From Oricola thermophila (GTDB lineage: Bacteria > Pseudomonadota > Alphaproteobacteria > Rhizobiales > Rhizobiaceae), in NCBI RefSeq assembly GCF_013358405.1, contig NZ_CP054836.1, forward strand, positions 1,488,001 through 1,552,000: a stretch of DNA of 64,000 nucleotides, read 5' to 3'. The translations under genes were made by a program, and so were the position numbers. Position 1 is the stretch's first letter. Every line of letters begins with the position of its first letter. The notes under the pieces were generated by a model, which saw only the letters and a program-made list of their open reading frames with translations, ran no database searches and was not told the origin of the DNA. Of this stretch, positions 1 to 7,957 are shown piece by piece.

Positions 1-682
1 GCCGCGACAGGTAGCGCTCGGCGATTGGCTGGACATAGGCAGAGAGAACTGCAGTGCTGGTGCGCTCGTATTCGCGCCACTCGCGCGTGATCTGGTGCGA
101 AGCGACCGCGGAAACGTCAGGCCACTGGTTGCGGATCTCGGCCAGCGCCGCCTGCTCGTGGCTTGGATTAGCATAGGAATGCAGGAAGCAAACCGCGATC
201 GCTTCCACGCCGTCGGCCCTGAAGTCGTCGAGAATGGCCTTCAGGCCAGACAGGTCGAGCGGCGCCGTCTCCTCGCCCTTATAGTTCATGCGCCCCGGAA
301 GCTCGCGACGCAGGTAGCGCGGAACAAACGGTTTCGGCTTCTCGTAATGTAAGTTGAAGAAGTCCGGCCGGTTGCCGCGCGCGATTTCCAGCGTGTCGCG
401 GAAGCCCTCAGTGGTGATGAGCCCCACCTTTACGCCCTTGCGCTCCGTCAGCGCATTAATGACCACCGTGGTGCCGTGCGCGAGGAAATCGACCGAGGCC
501 GGATCTATGCCGCCCTTCTCCAAAACCTTGAGGACGCCTTCCTCGAAATTCGGCGGCGTCGTGTCCGACTTGGCGGTGACGATGCGCGGAACGCCACCGT
601 CCCCCGCCATCTCGAATGCCACCAGATCCGTGAATGTACCGCCGACATCGGTCGCCACGCGTATCGTCTTGTTTGCCATCAT
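1..682 (-). CDS. Hydantoinase/5-oxoprolinase A subunit, N-terminal part (runs off the window)
   Basis: About 227 N-terminal residues of a HyuA/oxoprolinase-type protein are visible; the rest lies left of position 1. The N-terminus carries the nucleotide-binding motif TDVGGTFTD near residues 11-19, followed by HGTTVVINALTER and the VCFLHSYANPSHE segment typical of the hydantoinase A N-terminal domain. Known family members open hydantoins, 5-oxoproline or related N-heterocycles with ATP, usually together with a B subunit; none is visible here. The start is ATG at 682, which overlaps the stop of the GAF gene (ATGA); a second ATG follows directly. It is the last visible gene of the 7.1-0 kb operon, so the linked ABC importer probably brings in its substrate (inference). 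Confidence 0.9.
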   Translation of the reverse strand, partial: MMANKTIRVATDVGGTFTDLVAFEMAGDGGVPRIVTAKSDTTPPNFEEGVLKVLEKGGIDPASVDFLAHGTTVVINALTERKGVKVGLITTEGFRDTLEIARGNRPDFFNLHYEKPKPFVPRYLRRELPGRMNYKGEETAPLDLSGLKAILDDFRADGVEAIAVCFLHSYANPSHEQAALAEIRNQWPDVSAVASHQITREWREYERTSTAVLSAYVQPIAERYLSR

Positions 683-1182
683 GCGACTCCCATCAATTGG
701 TTGCGTTCCCTGAGCAGAAAGCAGACCACGCCCGGCAACTTGAGCTGCTCGGCCATGCTCACCTTGTCATCGGTGTAATGGCCTGCCTCGTGCAGGCAGT
801 TAATCGTCCCGACGACCACGCCGCCGATGACCACGGGAATGTTCATCACCGATTCACAGCCGAGCGAGCGGATTAGCTCGTGGTCGTAGAAGACCTCGGC
901 GATGCCCTTGATGTCATTGGCGATGAACACGCGCTGCTCTTCCAGCACGTGCCGTGCCCAGCTCGTCCTGTTCATCGGCTTTGTGCCCGAGACCGGATAG
1001 GCCTCCGGCATGTTGGAATAGAAGCGCTGGGCCACGCCCAACTCACGGTCGAAGCTCATCAAGGTGAAGAGCTTCGCCCCGACGGTCCCGCTGGCAAGCC
1101 GCCACATCGCATCGAAGGCCGCCATGGGCTGGCCCTCCGATGCAACGGCCTCGACGAGAGGTGCGAAATCAGTCAGGTTCAA
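679..1182 (-). CDS. Small GAF-domain protein
   Basis: A 167-residue soluble protein that is essentially one GAF domain, including VFIANDIKGIAEVF and SVMNIPVVIGGVVVGTINCLHE, the usual GAF core strands. It has no output domain. It overlaps the upstream ATPase gene by 14 bp and the downstream hydantoinase gene by 4 bp, so it is translated as part of the same operon. Free-standing GAF proteins like this occur beside hydantoinase/oxoprolinase genes. A ligand-sensing or accessory role is possible but not shown by sequence. Confidence 0.85.
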   Translation of the reverse strand: MNLTDFAPLVEAVASEGQPMAAFDAMWRLASGTVGAKLFTLMSFDRELGVAQRFYSNMPEAYPVSGTKPMNRTSWARHVLEEQRVFIANDIKGIAEVFYDHELIRSLGCESVMNIPVVIGGVVVGTINCLHEAGHYTDDKVSMAEQLKLPGVVCFLLRERNQLMGVA

Positions 1183-1993
1183 CGTTCCATTCCTCCTTCT
1201 TTATGAGGCCGTCCTTGAGCGCCTGTTCTTCGTCGGTGATGACGGGGACAGCGGCGATGAGCCTGCGGGTGTAGGGGGCGGTGGGGTTGGTGAAGATGGC
1301 CTCAACCGGCCCCAGTTCGACCAAGCGGCCCTTCTCGATCACAGCAACCCGGTCGGCTATGTTACGGACGACAGAAAGGTCGTGCGTGATGAAGACGTAT
1401 GTCAGCCCGCGCCGTTTCTGCAGCGCCTTGAGCAGCCTCAGGATGCGGGCCTGGACCAGTACGTCGAGTGCGGAGGTTGGTTCGTCGAGCACAACCAGCT
1501 CGGATTCGCTGGCGAGCGCACGGGCAATGGCCACGCGCTGCCGCTGGCCGCCGGACAGAGCTGCGGGAGATCGCGAGCTGTATTCGGCGGGCAGGTGGAC
1601 CTCCTCGAGCAGCGCCTCGACTCGTTTCCTGCGTTCCGACCTCGTCCCGATGCCATGAACGTCGAGCGGCAGCCTAAGCGAGGCGCCTATGCTGCGCTTG
1701 GGGTTGAGCGAGGAAAGCGGGTTCTGCTGTACAAGCTGGATAGCCCTGCGGTGCGCCAGCGTGCGGTGCTCGGGCAGCGGCTCGCCGCGCAGAGCGATAG
1801 TGCCGCTCGATGGCGGGAGGATACCGAGGAGCATGTTGGCAATCGTAGACTTGCCGGAACCGGACTCGCCCACGATTGCCAGGCACTCTCCCTCGGACAC
1901 GTCGAACGAGACGCCGTCGACCGCGACGACCTCGCGTTCGCCGAGCCAGAAGACCTTGGAGACGTCCCGGAGCGAAAGCAGTGGTGCGCTCAT
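1169..1993 (-). CDS. Peptide/nickel-type ABC transporter ATPase (DppF/OppF-like)
   Basis: A 274-residue cytoplasmic ATPase. Walker [10 protein letters not shown] lies at residues 42-50, the signature LSGGQRQR near 146 and Walker B VVLDEP near 167. The C-terminal end keeps part of the oligopeptide-family extension (PYTRRLIAAVP). It is the second ATPase of a family-5 (Dpp/Opp) importer and overlaps its partner ATPase by 4 bp. It should energise import of the substrate bound by the protein encoded at 4793-6385. The substrate is unknown; the hydantoinase at the end of the operon suggests a cyclic amide or modified amino acid (inference). Confidence 0.93.
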   Translation of the reverse strand: MSAPLLSLRDVSKVFWLGEREVVAVDGVSFDVSEGECLAIVGESGSGKSTIANMLLGILPPSSGTIALRGEPLPEHRTLAHRRAIQLVQQNPLSSLNPKRSIGASLRLPLDVHGIGTRSERRKRVEALLEEVHLPAEYSSRSPAALSGGQRQRVAIARALASESELVVLDEPTSALDVLVQARILRLLKALQKRRGLTYVFITHDLSVVRNIADRVAVIEKGRLVELGPVEAIFTNPTAPYTRRLIAAVPVITDEEQALKDGLIKKEEWNVEPD

Positions 1994-2880
1994 GCCGGGC
2001 CTCCCGGCTCGCCGCAGCCCTCGTGCACGACGAGCGGCGCGAGATAGCTCTCGGAGGCATCCTCGATTTGCGGGATTCCGCCGCCGGTGATGCGCGGAAT
2101 GGCTCGCATGAGGGCGCGCGTGTAGGGATGGCGAGGATCGTCGAAGAGATCGGCCGTGCGGCCGTGCTCGACGATGCGGCCCTTGTAGATGACATAGACA
2201 CGATCAGCGAATTCGCGCACGACGCCGAGATTGTGCGAGATGAACAGCACCGCCGTGTTGTGCTGCACGGACAGTTCCCGCATCAGCCTGAGCGTCTGCG
2301 CCTGCACCGTCACGTCGAGCGCGGTGCCTGGCTCGTCGGCGATCAACAGCGACGGCTCGTTGGCGAGCGCCATCGCGATCATGACGCGCTGATTCATCCC
2401 GCCCGACAGCTGGAAGGTGTAGCTCGCAAGCACGCGCTCCGGGTCGGCGATCGAGCAGTCGGAAAGGAGGCCAGCAGCGCGCCGGTCGGCGTCCGCCCGC
2501 GTGATCCCCGGCATCCCGCGTTTCAGCACCTCGTGAAACTGCTCGGAAATGGGATAGACCGGGTTGAGCGAGGACGTCGGGTCCTGGAAGACCATGGACA
2601 TCCGCGTTCCGCGCAGACTGCGATGCTGGCTGGGCGACAGCGTCGCAAAATCCAATCCCTCGAAGACCACCTGTCCGCGGATGCGGGCTGTCGAAGTCAT
2701 CTGGAGAAGGCCGAGGATGATGCGCGCGGTCACCGACTTGCCTGAGCCGGACTCTCCGACCAGCGCAACCCGCTCGCCCCGGTTGATGTGCAGCGAGATG
2801 CCGTGCAGCACCTCCACGAGGCCGGAATAGCCCTTGAAGAAGAGATGCAAGTCACGGACGAGCAGGGTCGGCTCGCTCAT
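1990..2880 (-). CDS. Peptide/nickel-type ABC transporter ATPase (DppD/OppD-like)
   Basis: A 296-residue ATPase with Walker [10 protein letters not shown] at about residues 42-50, the signature LSGGMNQR near 158 and Walker B LLIADEP near 178. The C-terminal HPYTRALMRAIP segment is typical of the oligopeptide/dipeptide subfamily. It is the first ATPase of the importer, overlapping the permease gene by 4 bp upstream and the second ATPase gene by 4 bp downstream, which implies translational coupling. Confidence 0.93.
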   Translation of the reverse strand: MSEPTLLVRDLHLFFKGYSGLVEVLHGISLHINRGERVALVGESGSGKSVTARIILGLLQMTSTARIRGQVVFEGLDFATLSPSQHRSLRGTRMSMVFQDPTSSLNPVYPISEQFHEVLKRGMPGITRADADRRAAGLLSDCSIADPERVLASYTFQLSGGMNQRVMIAMALANEPSLLIADEPGTALDVTVQAQTLRLMRELSVQHNTAVLFISHNLGVVREFADRVYVIYKGRIVEHGRTADLFDDPRHPYTRALMRAIPRITGGGIPQIEDASESYLAPLVVHEGCGEPGGPA

Positions 2881-3710
2881 TGCTCCACCCCCAGTATCTC
2901 GCGCAGAGCATCACCCAAGAGGTTGAAGCCGAACACCGCAACCAGGATCGCCAGGCCGGGGAACACGGTCAGCCACCAGGAATCGGGCAGGTACTTGGCG
3001 CCGTCGGCAACCATGGACCCCAAGTCGGGCGTCGGCGGCTGAACGCCGAGACCGAGGAAAGAGAGCGACGACGCGATGAGGATGACGAAGCCTAGGTCGA
3101 GCGTCATCTTCGTGATCACCGCCGGCACACAATTGGGCAGGATCTCGCGGAAGATCACGTGCAGCTTCGAGGCGCCGATCACCTCGGCGGCGAGCACGTA
3201 TCCCTCTTCCTTCTCCGATCGGGTGATGTTGTAGACGAGCCGCGTGTACCAGGGCCACCACATGACCGTGACAGCGAGCATGCCGTTGGTGAGCGTGGGT
3301 TCCAGAAGACCCATCATCGACATCGCCAGCACCAGCGGCGGGATGGACAGGAACACGTCGGTGACGCGCATCAGTACCGTCTCGGTCCAGCCGCCGAGAT
3401 AGCCGGCCACCAGTCCGACCGTGACACCGACGGGAACGGCGATAACGAGCACGACGACACCGAGGATGAGCGAGATGCGATAGGCGAAGATCACCCGGCT
3501 GAAGAGGTCGCGACCGACGAGATCGGTGCCGAAAATGTTCTGCCAGCTCGGCGGCTGGTTGAAGTTCGCGAAGTCGACAACCGCCCCGCGATGCTCCGGA
3601 AACGGTGCGATTAAGTCGGCGAATATGGCCGCCAGCACGACCGCTGCCACCAGGATCACTCCAAGGGCCGAGAGCGGGTTGCCGACAAGGATCGCAAGTG
3701 TGCGCTTCAT
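2877..3710 (-). CDS. ABC transporter permease, DppC-like
   Basis: An inner-membrane permease of 277 residues with about six hydrophobic segments. The N-terminal helix, the FGTDLVGRDLFSR motif of DppC/OppC proteins and the EAA-type loop around LAAEVIGASKLHVI are present. An open frame extends upstream to 4130 but shadows the other permease. The start at 3710 gives the ATGA overlap with the upstream permease stop and begins with the normal MKRTLAILVGN N-terminus. Confidence 0.92.
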   Translation of the reverse strand: MKRTLAILVGNPLSALGVILVAAVVLAAIFADLIAPFPEHRGAVVDFANFNQPPSWQNIFGTDLVGRDLFSRVIFAYRISLILGVVVLVIAVPVGVTVGLVAGYLGGWTETVLMRVTDVFLSIPPLVLAMSMMGLLEPTLTNGMLAVTVMWWPWYTRLVYNITRSEKEEGYVLAAEVIGASKLHVIFREILPNCVPAVITKMTLDLGFVILIASSLSFLGLGVQPPTPDLGSMVADGAKYLPDSWWLTVFPGLAILVAVFGFNLLGDALREILGVEQ

Positions 3711-4747
3711 ATGCCCCTCTGTGACAGGCGGATGCGTGGATTGATGAAGGCGATCAGCAGATCGACGATGATGTTCACGATCAGAAACATCGCCGATATG
3801 ACCAGCACCGTACCGACGATCGCGTTGAGATCCTTTCTCAGGATCACGGCGACGCCGTAGCGTGACAGGCCGGGCCACGCGAACACGGCTTCGACCAAGA
3901 ACGCATTGCCAAGCATCGCCGCGAAGTCGAGACCGATCACGGTAAGCGAAGGGATCATGGACGGACGGAAGGCATAACGGCTTGCAATCCGTCTTTCGGG
4001 GAAGCCGTAGGAACGCGCCATCTCGATGTAGGGACGGCCATAGGTCTCGATCATATTGGAACGCGTGAGCCTGGCAGCCTGGCCGATACCCGAGAGCGCG
4101 AGAGCAAACGCCGGTAGAACGAGGTGCCATGCAGCGTTGCCAAAGGCGCGGACATCACCGGCAAGCAACGTGTCAATCAGGAGGAAGCCAGTGACCGCCG
4201 GCACGGTGAAACTGTCGGCAATGCGTCCTGCGATCGGAAAAATAGGCAGAAAGAAGGCGAAGAGTAGCATCAGGATCACTGCCCAGACAAAACTGGGCGC
4301 CGACACGCCAAGTAACGACACCACCCGTACAGTGCCGTCGATCCAAGTGTTGCGATAGCGCGCCGAAATGACCCCCAACGGCAACCCTATCAGGACCATC
4401 ATAATGCCCGCGACGAGGATGAGTTCCAGCGTAGCGGGCAGGAACTGGACGATGTCCCGTGTCACTGGCCGATTTGTGTACAGTGAAATACCAAGATCGC
4501 CCCGTGCGAGGTCGGCGATGAAACGACTGTACTGTACCGGCAAGGGCTCATCGAGATTCAATCTCTCGCGCAGCGCCCTCACCTGCTCAGCAGTCGCGCT
4601 AGGCCCCAGCGCAATGCGCGCGGGATCGCCGGGTATGACCCGGGCAATGGCAAATATCAGCATAGAGACGCCGATCAGCACGATCAGCGAGACCCCCAGC
4701 CGCTTCGCAATGAGGCGGACAACAGGCGACATCGTTTCTATTCCCAT
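3707..4747 (-). CDS. ABC transporter permease, DppB-like
   Basis: A 346-residue inner-membrane permease. It has the long first helix, the IPGDPARIALGP stretch found at the N-terminus of DppB/OppB proteins, the EAA loop around EMARSYGFPERRI and the EAVFAWPGLSRYG motif. It follows the binding-protein gene by 45 bp and overlaps the second permease gene by 4 bp. Together they form the transmembrane pore of the first ABC importer in the window. Confidence 0.92.
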   Translation of the reverse strand: MGIETMSPVVRLIAKRLGVSLIVLIGVSMLIFAIARVIPGDPARIALGPSATAEQVRALRERLNLDEPLPVQYSRFIADLARGDLGISLYTNRPVTRDIVQFLPATLELILVAGIMMVLIGLPLGVISARYRNTWIDGTVRVVSLLGVSAPSFVWAVILMLLFAFFLPIFPIAGRIADSFTVPAVTGFLLIDTLLAGDVRAFGNAAWHLVLPAFALALSGIGQAARLTRSNMIETYGRPYIEMARSYGFPERRIASRYAFRPSMIPSLTVIGLDFAAMLGNAFLVEAVFAWPGLSRYGVAVILRKDLNAIVGTVLVISAMFLIVNIIVDLLIAFINPRIRLSQRGI

Positions 4748-4792
4748 CAGAAGACTGGCCGACCTTACCCCGGCCAGCCCATATCTATCGGA

Positions 4793-6385
4793 TCACTCTC
4801 CGGTCATCTCCATGAGCCGGAAGGTAAAACCCATCCCGTCGAGGCCGAAGGCCTTGTTCGGGTCGGAGAGGGCCGGCACCTTCACGCGGTTCGACGCGGC
4901 GAAAACGGACTGCCGATCATAGGCGTATATGGTGGGAGCAATTTCCATTAGACGGTCGTTGAGATCACTGTAAGCAGCTTCACGATCCGCGGGATCGGTG
5001 GCGGTGCGGCCCTTTTCAAGCGCAGCATCAACCTTTTCGTCGTCCAGATATTCCGGCGACTGCCAAGTGCCTGCAGCCGATGAATGATACATCGGGTAAA
5101 GCAGTGTATCGGGGTCACCAGTCACCGCATTAGCGAAGATCTGGCTAATGTGCGGTGTATTTTCCGGCTTCGTGACCTGCTCGGTGAATAGCGCCCATGG
5201 CACTTTTTTGATCTCGGACTTGATGCCAATTTCCGAGAAGTTAGCTTGCATAAGAAGGGCGTAACGCTCCTCTATCGGTACTTCGCCTATCCATGAGATT
5301 TCAAGCGTGAAATCGGCCGGATCATACCTACACTCGGATAGATAGCGCTTGGCCTCCTCGATGTTGCGCGACAGCGTTTCGCCAGCCGGGTTGGCGCCAA
5401 ACATGCCAACCGGAATCGCACCGGTAGAAGCACTGCCTTGGGCGACATCGTCGGTAATCGACACCATGGAAATACCGGCGGCGTAGTCGTAGGCGTTGAC
5501 AAGCGCCAAGCGGCAGTTCACATCATCGAGCGGCGGCTTCTGAGTGTTCATCTTGATATAGAATGCGCCACCACCTCTCTCGGTGAGGAGCTGCGCACCA
5601 TCAGCCGCCAGCGACTTCAGCACTTCCGGCGGAAGCCATTGCGAGGAAATGTCGTGTTCGCCTTGGGCTATGAGCGTACGAACGGTGGCAGCCTCCAAGC
5701 CATACCGCAGACGCACTTGGTCGGGCGCAAGTTCGGGAATGCCCAGAAAATAGCCCTCGTATTTCTCCATCACAGTCTCTTCCTGCGGATTGTGGGAGAA
5801 AACCTTGTAGGCCCCGGTCCCGGCGGAGTTGGTCGAGAGAAAGGCCTGGCCCCAGTCCTTCATTTCGCCCTCTCCTTCGCCGAGGTTTTCCATCACTAGC
5901 TTCTTGTCGACGATGGGCAGGCGCACCAGCGAGGCGATGAAGGGCGAATAGGGCTCGTTCAAGTTGAAACGCACCGTGTGTTCATCGATCGCCTCGGCGC
6001 TCTCGACATTGCTGAAGATGAAGGAGAGCCCTTGGCCGAGCGCCTTCATGCGATCGAACGAAAAGACGACGTCCTCGGCGGTCAGCGGATTGCCGCTCTG
6101 GAACTTCACGTCGTCACGCAGCTTAAAGATGAAGTCGGTACCGTCGGCCACCCAGCTCTCGGCGAGATGCGGCGTGTAGCCGGGGCCTCCCTGCACCGGC
6201 AGGACGAGCGTGTCGTAGACATTAAACATCAGAATAGAATCGGCGTAGTCGGTTGCCTTGGCGGGATCGAGCTCGCCGACAGCGACCTCGTCCAGACGCA
6301 GCACCGTGTCCGCCGCTGCGGGAGTGCCGGCAAGTGCGGTAGCAGCAAGCAGGGCCGCCGCGATCGGAAGCTTGTACCGTTTCAT
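4793..6385 (-). CDS. Periplasmic solute-binding protein, family 5 (peptide/nickel type)
   Basis: A 530-residue secreted protein. A Sec signal peptide covers about residues 1-25, with a hydrophobic core and an AAAD-type cleavage region. The mature part has the family-5 pattern: FKLRDDVKFQSGNPLTAEDVVFSFDR near residues 90-115 and later FTLEISWIG and VPWALF segments. It delivers substrate to the two permeases encoded just downstream. The gene starts 15 bp after the XRE-cupin regulator stop, so the regulator and transporter are co-transcribed. The ligand cannot be read from the sequence. Confidence 0.92.
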   Translation of the reverse strand: MKRYKLPIAAALLAATALAGTPAAADTVLRLDEVAVGELDPAKATDYADSILMFNVYDTLVLPVQGGPGYTPHLAESWVADGTDFIFKLRDDVKFQSGNPLTAEDVVFSFDRMKALGQGLSFIFSNVESAEAIDEHTVRFNLNEPYSPFIASLVRLPIVDKKLVMENLGEGEGEMKDWGQAFLSTNSAGTGAYKVFSHNPQEETVMEKYEGYFLGIPELAPDQVRLRYGLEAATVRTLIAQGEHDISSQWLPPEVLKSLAADGAQLLTERGGGAFYIKMNTQKPPLDDVNCRLALVNAYDYAAGISMVSITDDVAQGSASTGAIPVGMFGANPAGETLSRNIEEAKRYLSECRYDPADFTLEISWIGEVPIEERYALLMQANFSEIGIKSEIKKVPWALFTEQVTKPENTPHISQIFANAVTGDPDTLLYPMYHSSAAGTWQSPEYLDDEKVDAALEKGRTATDPADREAAYSDLNDRLMEIAPTIYAYDRQSVFAASNRVKVPALSDPNKAFGLDGMGFTFRLMEMTGE

Positions 6386-6400
6386 CGTTCACACCTCTGT

Positions 6401-7069
6401 TTAGCCATTGGACATATTGTTGTCGCTGCGGTGCCTAGCGCCACTTTCGACGCGCTGCTCTTCGCCTGGATCGTCACCAAACACGTCCATTGTGCCAACC
6501 CAGAGTATGGTCGCCGGACGAGTAGAATGGTTCCACGACGAATGAATCTTTGTAGACGGGAAATGAAGTGAGTCGCCTGCTTCTAGGACGGTCCGTTCAC
6601 CGTCAACTTCGACGGTGATGGCCCCGTCAAGCACGTAGAACAACTCCTCACCCTCATGCGAAATGGGCTCACTGCGGTGCCCCGGCGGCTCGTGAATGAT
6701 CACTGAGCGCAACACAGTTCCTGGAAAGGATGCCGACAAGCGCTCATATGACAGCGGATTACCGTGAATTGAGTATTTCGGACGCTCATTGCGCCGAGTT
6801 ATCGGCACTTCGACCTTTGGTTGGGAAAGAAACTCTCCAATATCGGAGCCGAGCACACGGGCAACCGATACAAGAGATGATAAAGACGGTGTGGCAATTC
6901 CGCGCTCAATTTGGGAGATAAACCCTACCGACAGCCCTGCCCCTTGCGCGACCTGTTTTAACGTCAATCCCAACTCAAGTCTCCGCTGACGAAGCTTCCT
7001 TCCCAACGGCAGCAGCCCGCCAGAGAGCTCGACCATGGATAAAGACGTAGGACCCATAAAACCGCTCAC
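6401..7069 (-). CDS. XRE-family regulator with C-terminal cupin domain
   Basis: A 222-residue transcription factor. An N-terminal helix-turn-helix spans roughly residues 25-80 (LRQRRLELGLTLKQVAQ followed by VGFISQIERG), and a cupin-2 sensor domain spans about 125-190 (HEGEELFYVLDGAITVEVDG). Such XRE-cupin proteins usually sense a metabolite of the pathway they control. The start given is GTG at 7069; ATG codons at 7057 and about 7034 are alternatives, and none has a strong ribosome-binding site. It heads the operon and an operator-like repeat lies immediately upstream, so autoregulation is likely. Confidence 0.9.
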   Translation of the reverse strand: MSGFMGPTSLSMVELSGGLLPLGRKLRQRRLELGLTLKQVAQGAGLSVGFISQIERGIATPSLSSLVSVARVLGSDIGEFLSQPKVEVPITRRNERPKYSIHGNPLSYERLSASFPGTVLRSVIIHEPPGHRSEPISHEGEELFYVLDGAITVEVDGERTVLEAGDSLHFPSTKIHSSWNHSTRPATILWVGTMDVFGDDPGEEQRVESGARHRSDNNMSNG

Positions 7070-7070
7070 A

Positions 7071-7107
7071 TTTTTAGCAGGACTAAATTTTAAGCAGAGC
7101 TAAAAAA
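7071..7107. promoter_or_regulatory. Tandem palindromes, likely operator of the XRE-cupin regulator
   Basis: Two similar AT-rich inverted repeats sit side by side: TTTAGCAGGACTAAA (7073-7087) and TTTTAAGCAGAGCTAAAA (7088-7105). Both have TTTA-type arms around a core containing AGCAG. They directly precede the regulator start, where an autorepressor would bind. The assignment is by position and symmetry only. Confidence 0.5.
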
Positions 7108-7315
7108 TGGAGTCAATAGCAGGAACCGGATCCTTGGCGAACTGAATTGCGAAGAGCTTTCCATTGCCCGTTTTGTCCAAGCTACGCCGTCACGACAGTA
7201 TGGCTCAGTGTGACGCCGCACGTCTAAACCCAGCCAAGACGCTCTCCTTGGCAGACTGGCTTCACCTCCACGAATCGGCATCACATCTCGCGAAAATCCG
7301 GCTTTGGACTCAGTA

Positions 7316-7339
7316 TGGCGGAGAAGCTGGGGATTCGAA
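7316..7339 (-). other. tRNA 3'-end-like remnant (Ser-like), possible attachment core
   Basis: On the minus strand these 24 bases read as the T-loop (TTCGAAT), T-stem 3' half, acceptor 3' half and GCCA end of a tRNA, resembling tRNA-Ser. No 5' part of the tRNA is present, and the block is one base longer than a canonical 3' end. Such a block without its tRNA is typical of the far end of an element integrated into a tRNA gene. A 12-bp-spaced repeat lies 46 bp to its right. Confidence 0.4.
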
Positions 7340-7349
7340 TAGCCGAAAT

Positions 7350-7372
7350 AAATGCCGGTTTTCCGGCATTTT
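7350..7372. terminator. Perfect 9-bp hairpin, terminator-like
   Basis: AAATGCCGG pairs with CCGGCATTT around a TTTT loop and is followed by a short T run. It lies between the tRNA-like remnant and the IS5 copy. No gene clearly ends here, so it may belong to a lost neighbour or to the end of an integrated element. Confidence 0.4.
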
Positions 7373-7384
7373 GGTGCACCTCGT

Positions 7385-7405
7385 GTTGCACAGGTTGTTG
7401 CACAG
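7385..7405. repeat. Direct repeat GTTGCACAG x2 with 12-bp period (copy 1 of 3)
   Basis: GTTGCACAG occurs at 7385-7393 and again at 7397-7405. The same 12-bp-period arrangement occurs at 17030-17050 and 43911-43931, each time near a tRNA 3' end. These look like arm-type sites at the ends of integrative elements. Confidence 0.55.
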
Positions 7406-7430
7406 GAATTGATATGCTACCCGACGCTTC

Positions 7431-7888
7431 CTAGGCCGTGCGGACGTATTTGACCAAGATGAATGCCGTGGCGAGGGCGACGATAGACGCGAAGTTCCGT
7501 CTGGTTTTTTCGCAGCGTGTAACATCCGCTTGAGACGCCTGAACGTGCCGACGGCCTGCTCGATGCGGGCGCGCGCCTTGTAGATTGTGTTTGCGAAGCG
7601 TGCTGGCTTTCTCTTTTCATTGGGCTTGTGCGGGATCACGGCAATTGCGCCACAGCGGCGTGCAGCCTGCCGGTTGGCCCTGCTGGCATATCCCTTGTCG
7701 CCCACCACCGCGCGTGGTTCGACATCGGGACCGAGCGCAAGCAGGACGGGGAAGTGGGGCGCGTCGGCCTTCTCGCCACCGGTCACGTCGAAAGCGATCG
7801 GATGGCCCTCGAAGTCTGTTTTCAGATGGATTTTCGTCGGGAACCCGCCGCGCGAGCGGCCGAGTGCCTGGTTCTTCTGCCCCCCTTT
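7431..7888 (-). pseudogene. IS5-family transposase, C-terminal half
   Basis: The minus strand encodes KNQALGRSRGGFPTKIH through VVGDKGYASRANRQAARRCG and the ARIEQAVG motif of IS5-family DDE transposases. It continues, after frameshifts near the end, to the inverted repeat. It is the downstream half of the gene whose N-terminal half lies at 9235-9560. The last 60 residues are scrambled compared with copy 2. Confidence 0.85.
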
Positions 7889-7957
7889 ATGGACGGCCCG
7901 CCCCTCCCGCCGATGTCTGTGTAGGATGTCGGTATTCAAGAAAGGAAGGAACGGACC

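Larger units (their letters stand above)
7108..7430. other. Non-coding stretch between the hydantoin operon and the IS5 copy
   Basis: No convincing reading frame was found. The right half holds the tRNA-like remnant, the hairpin and the GTTGCACAG repeats annotated separately. The left 200 bp show nothing recognisable. Confidence 0.6.

Noticed and set aside
2877..4130. 417-codon version of the DppC-like permease
   Set aside because: The upstream third is antisense-free shadow of the DppB gene; the ATGA overlap at 3710 marks the true start.
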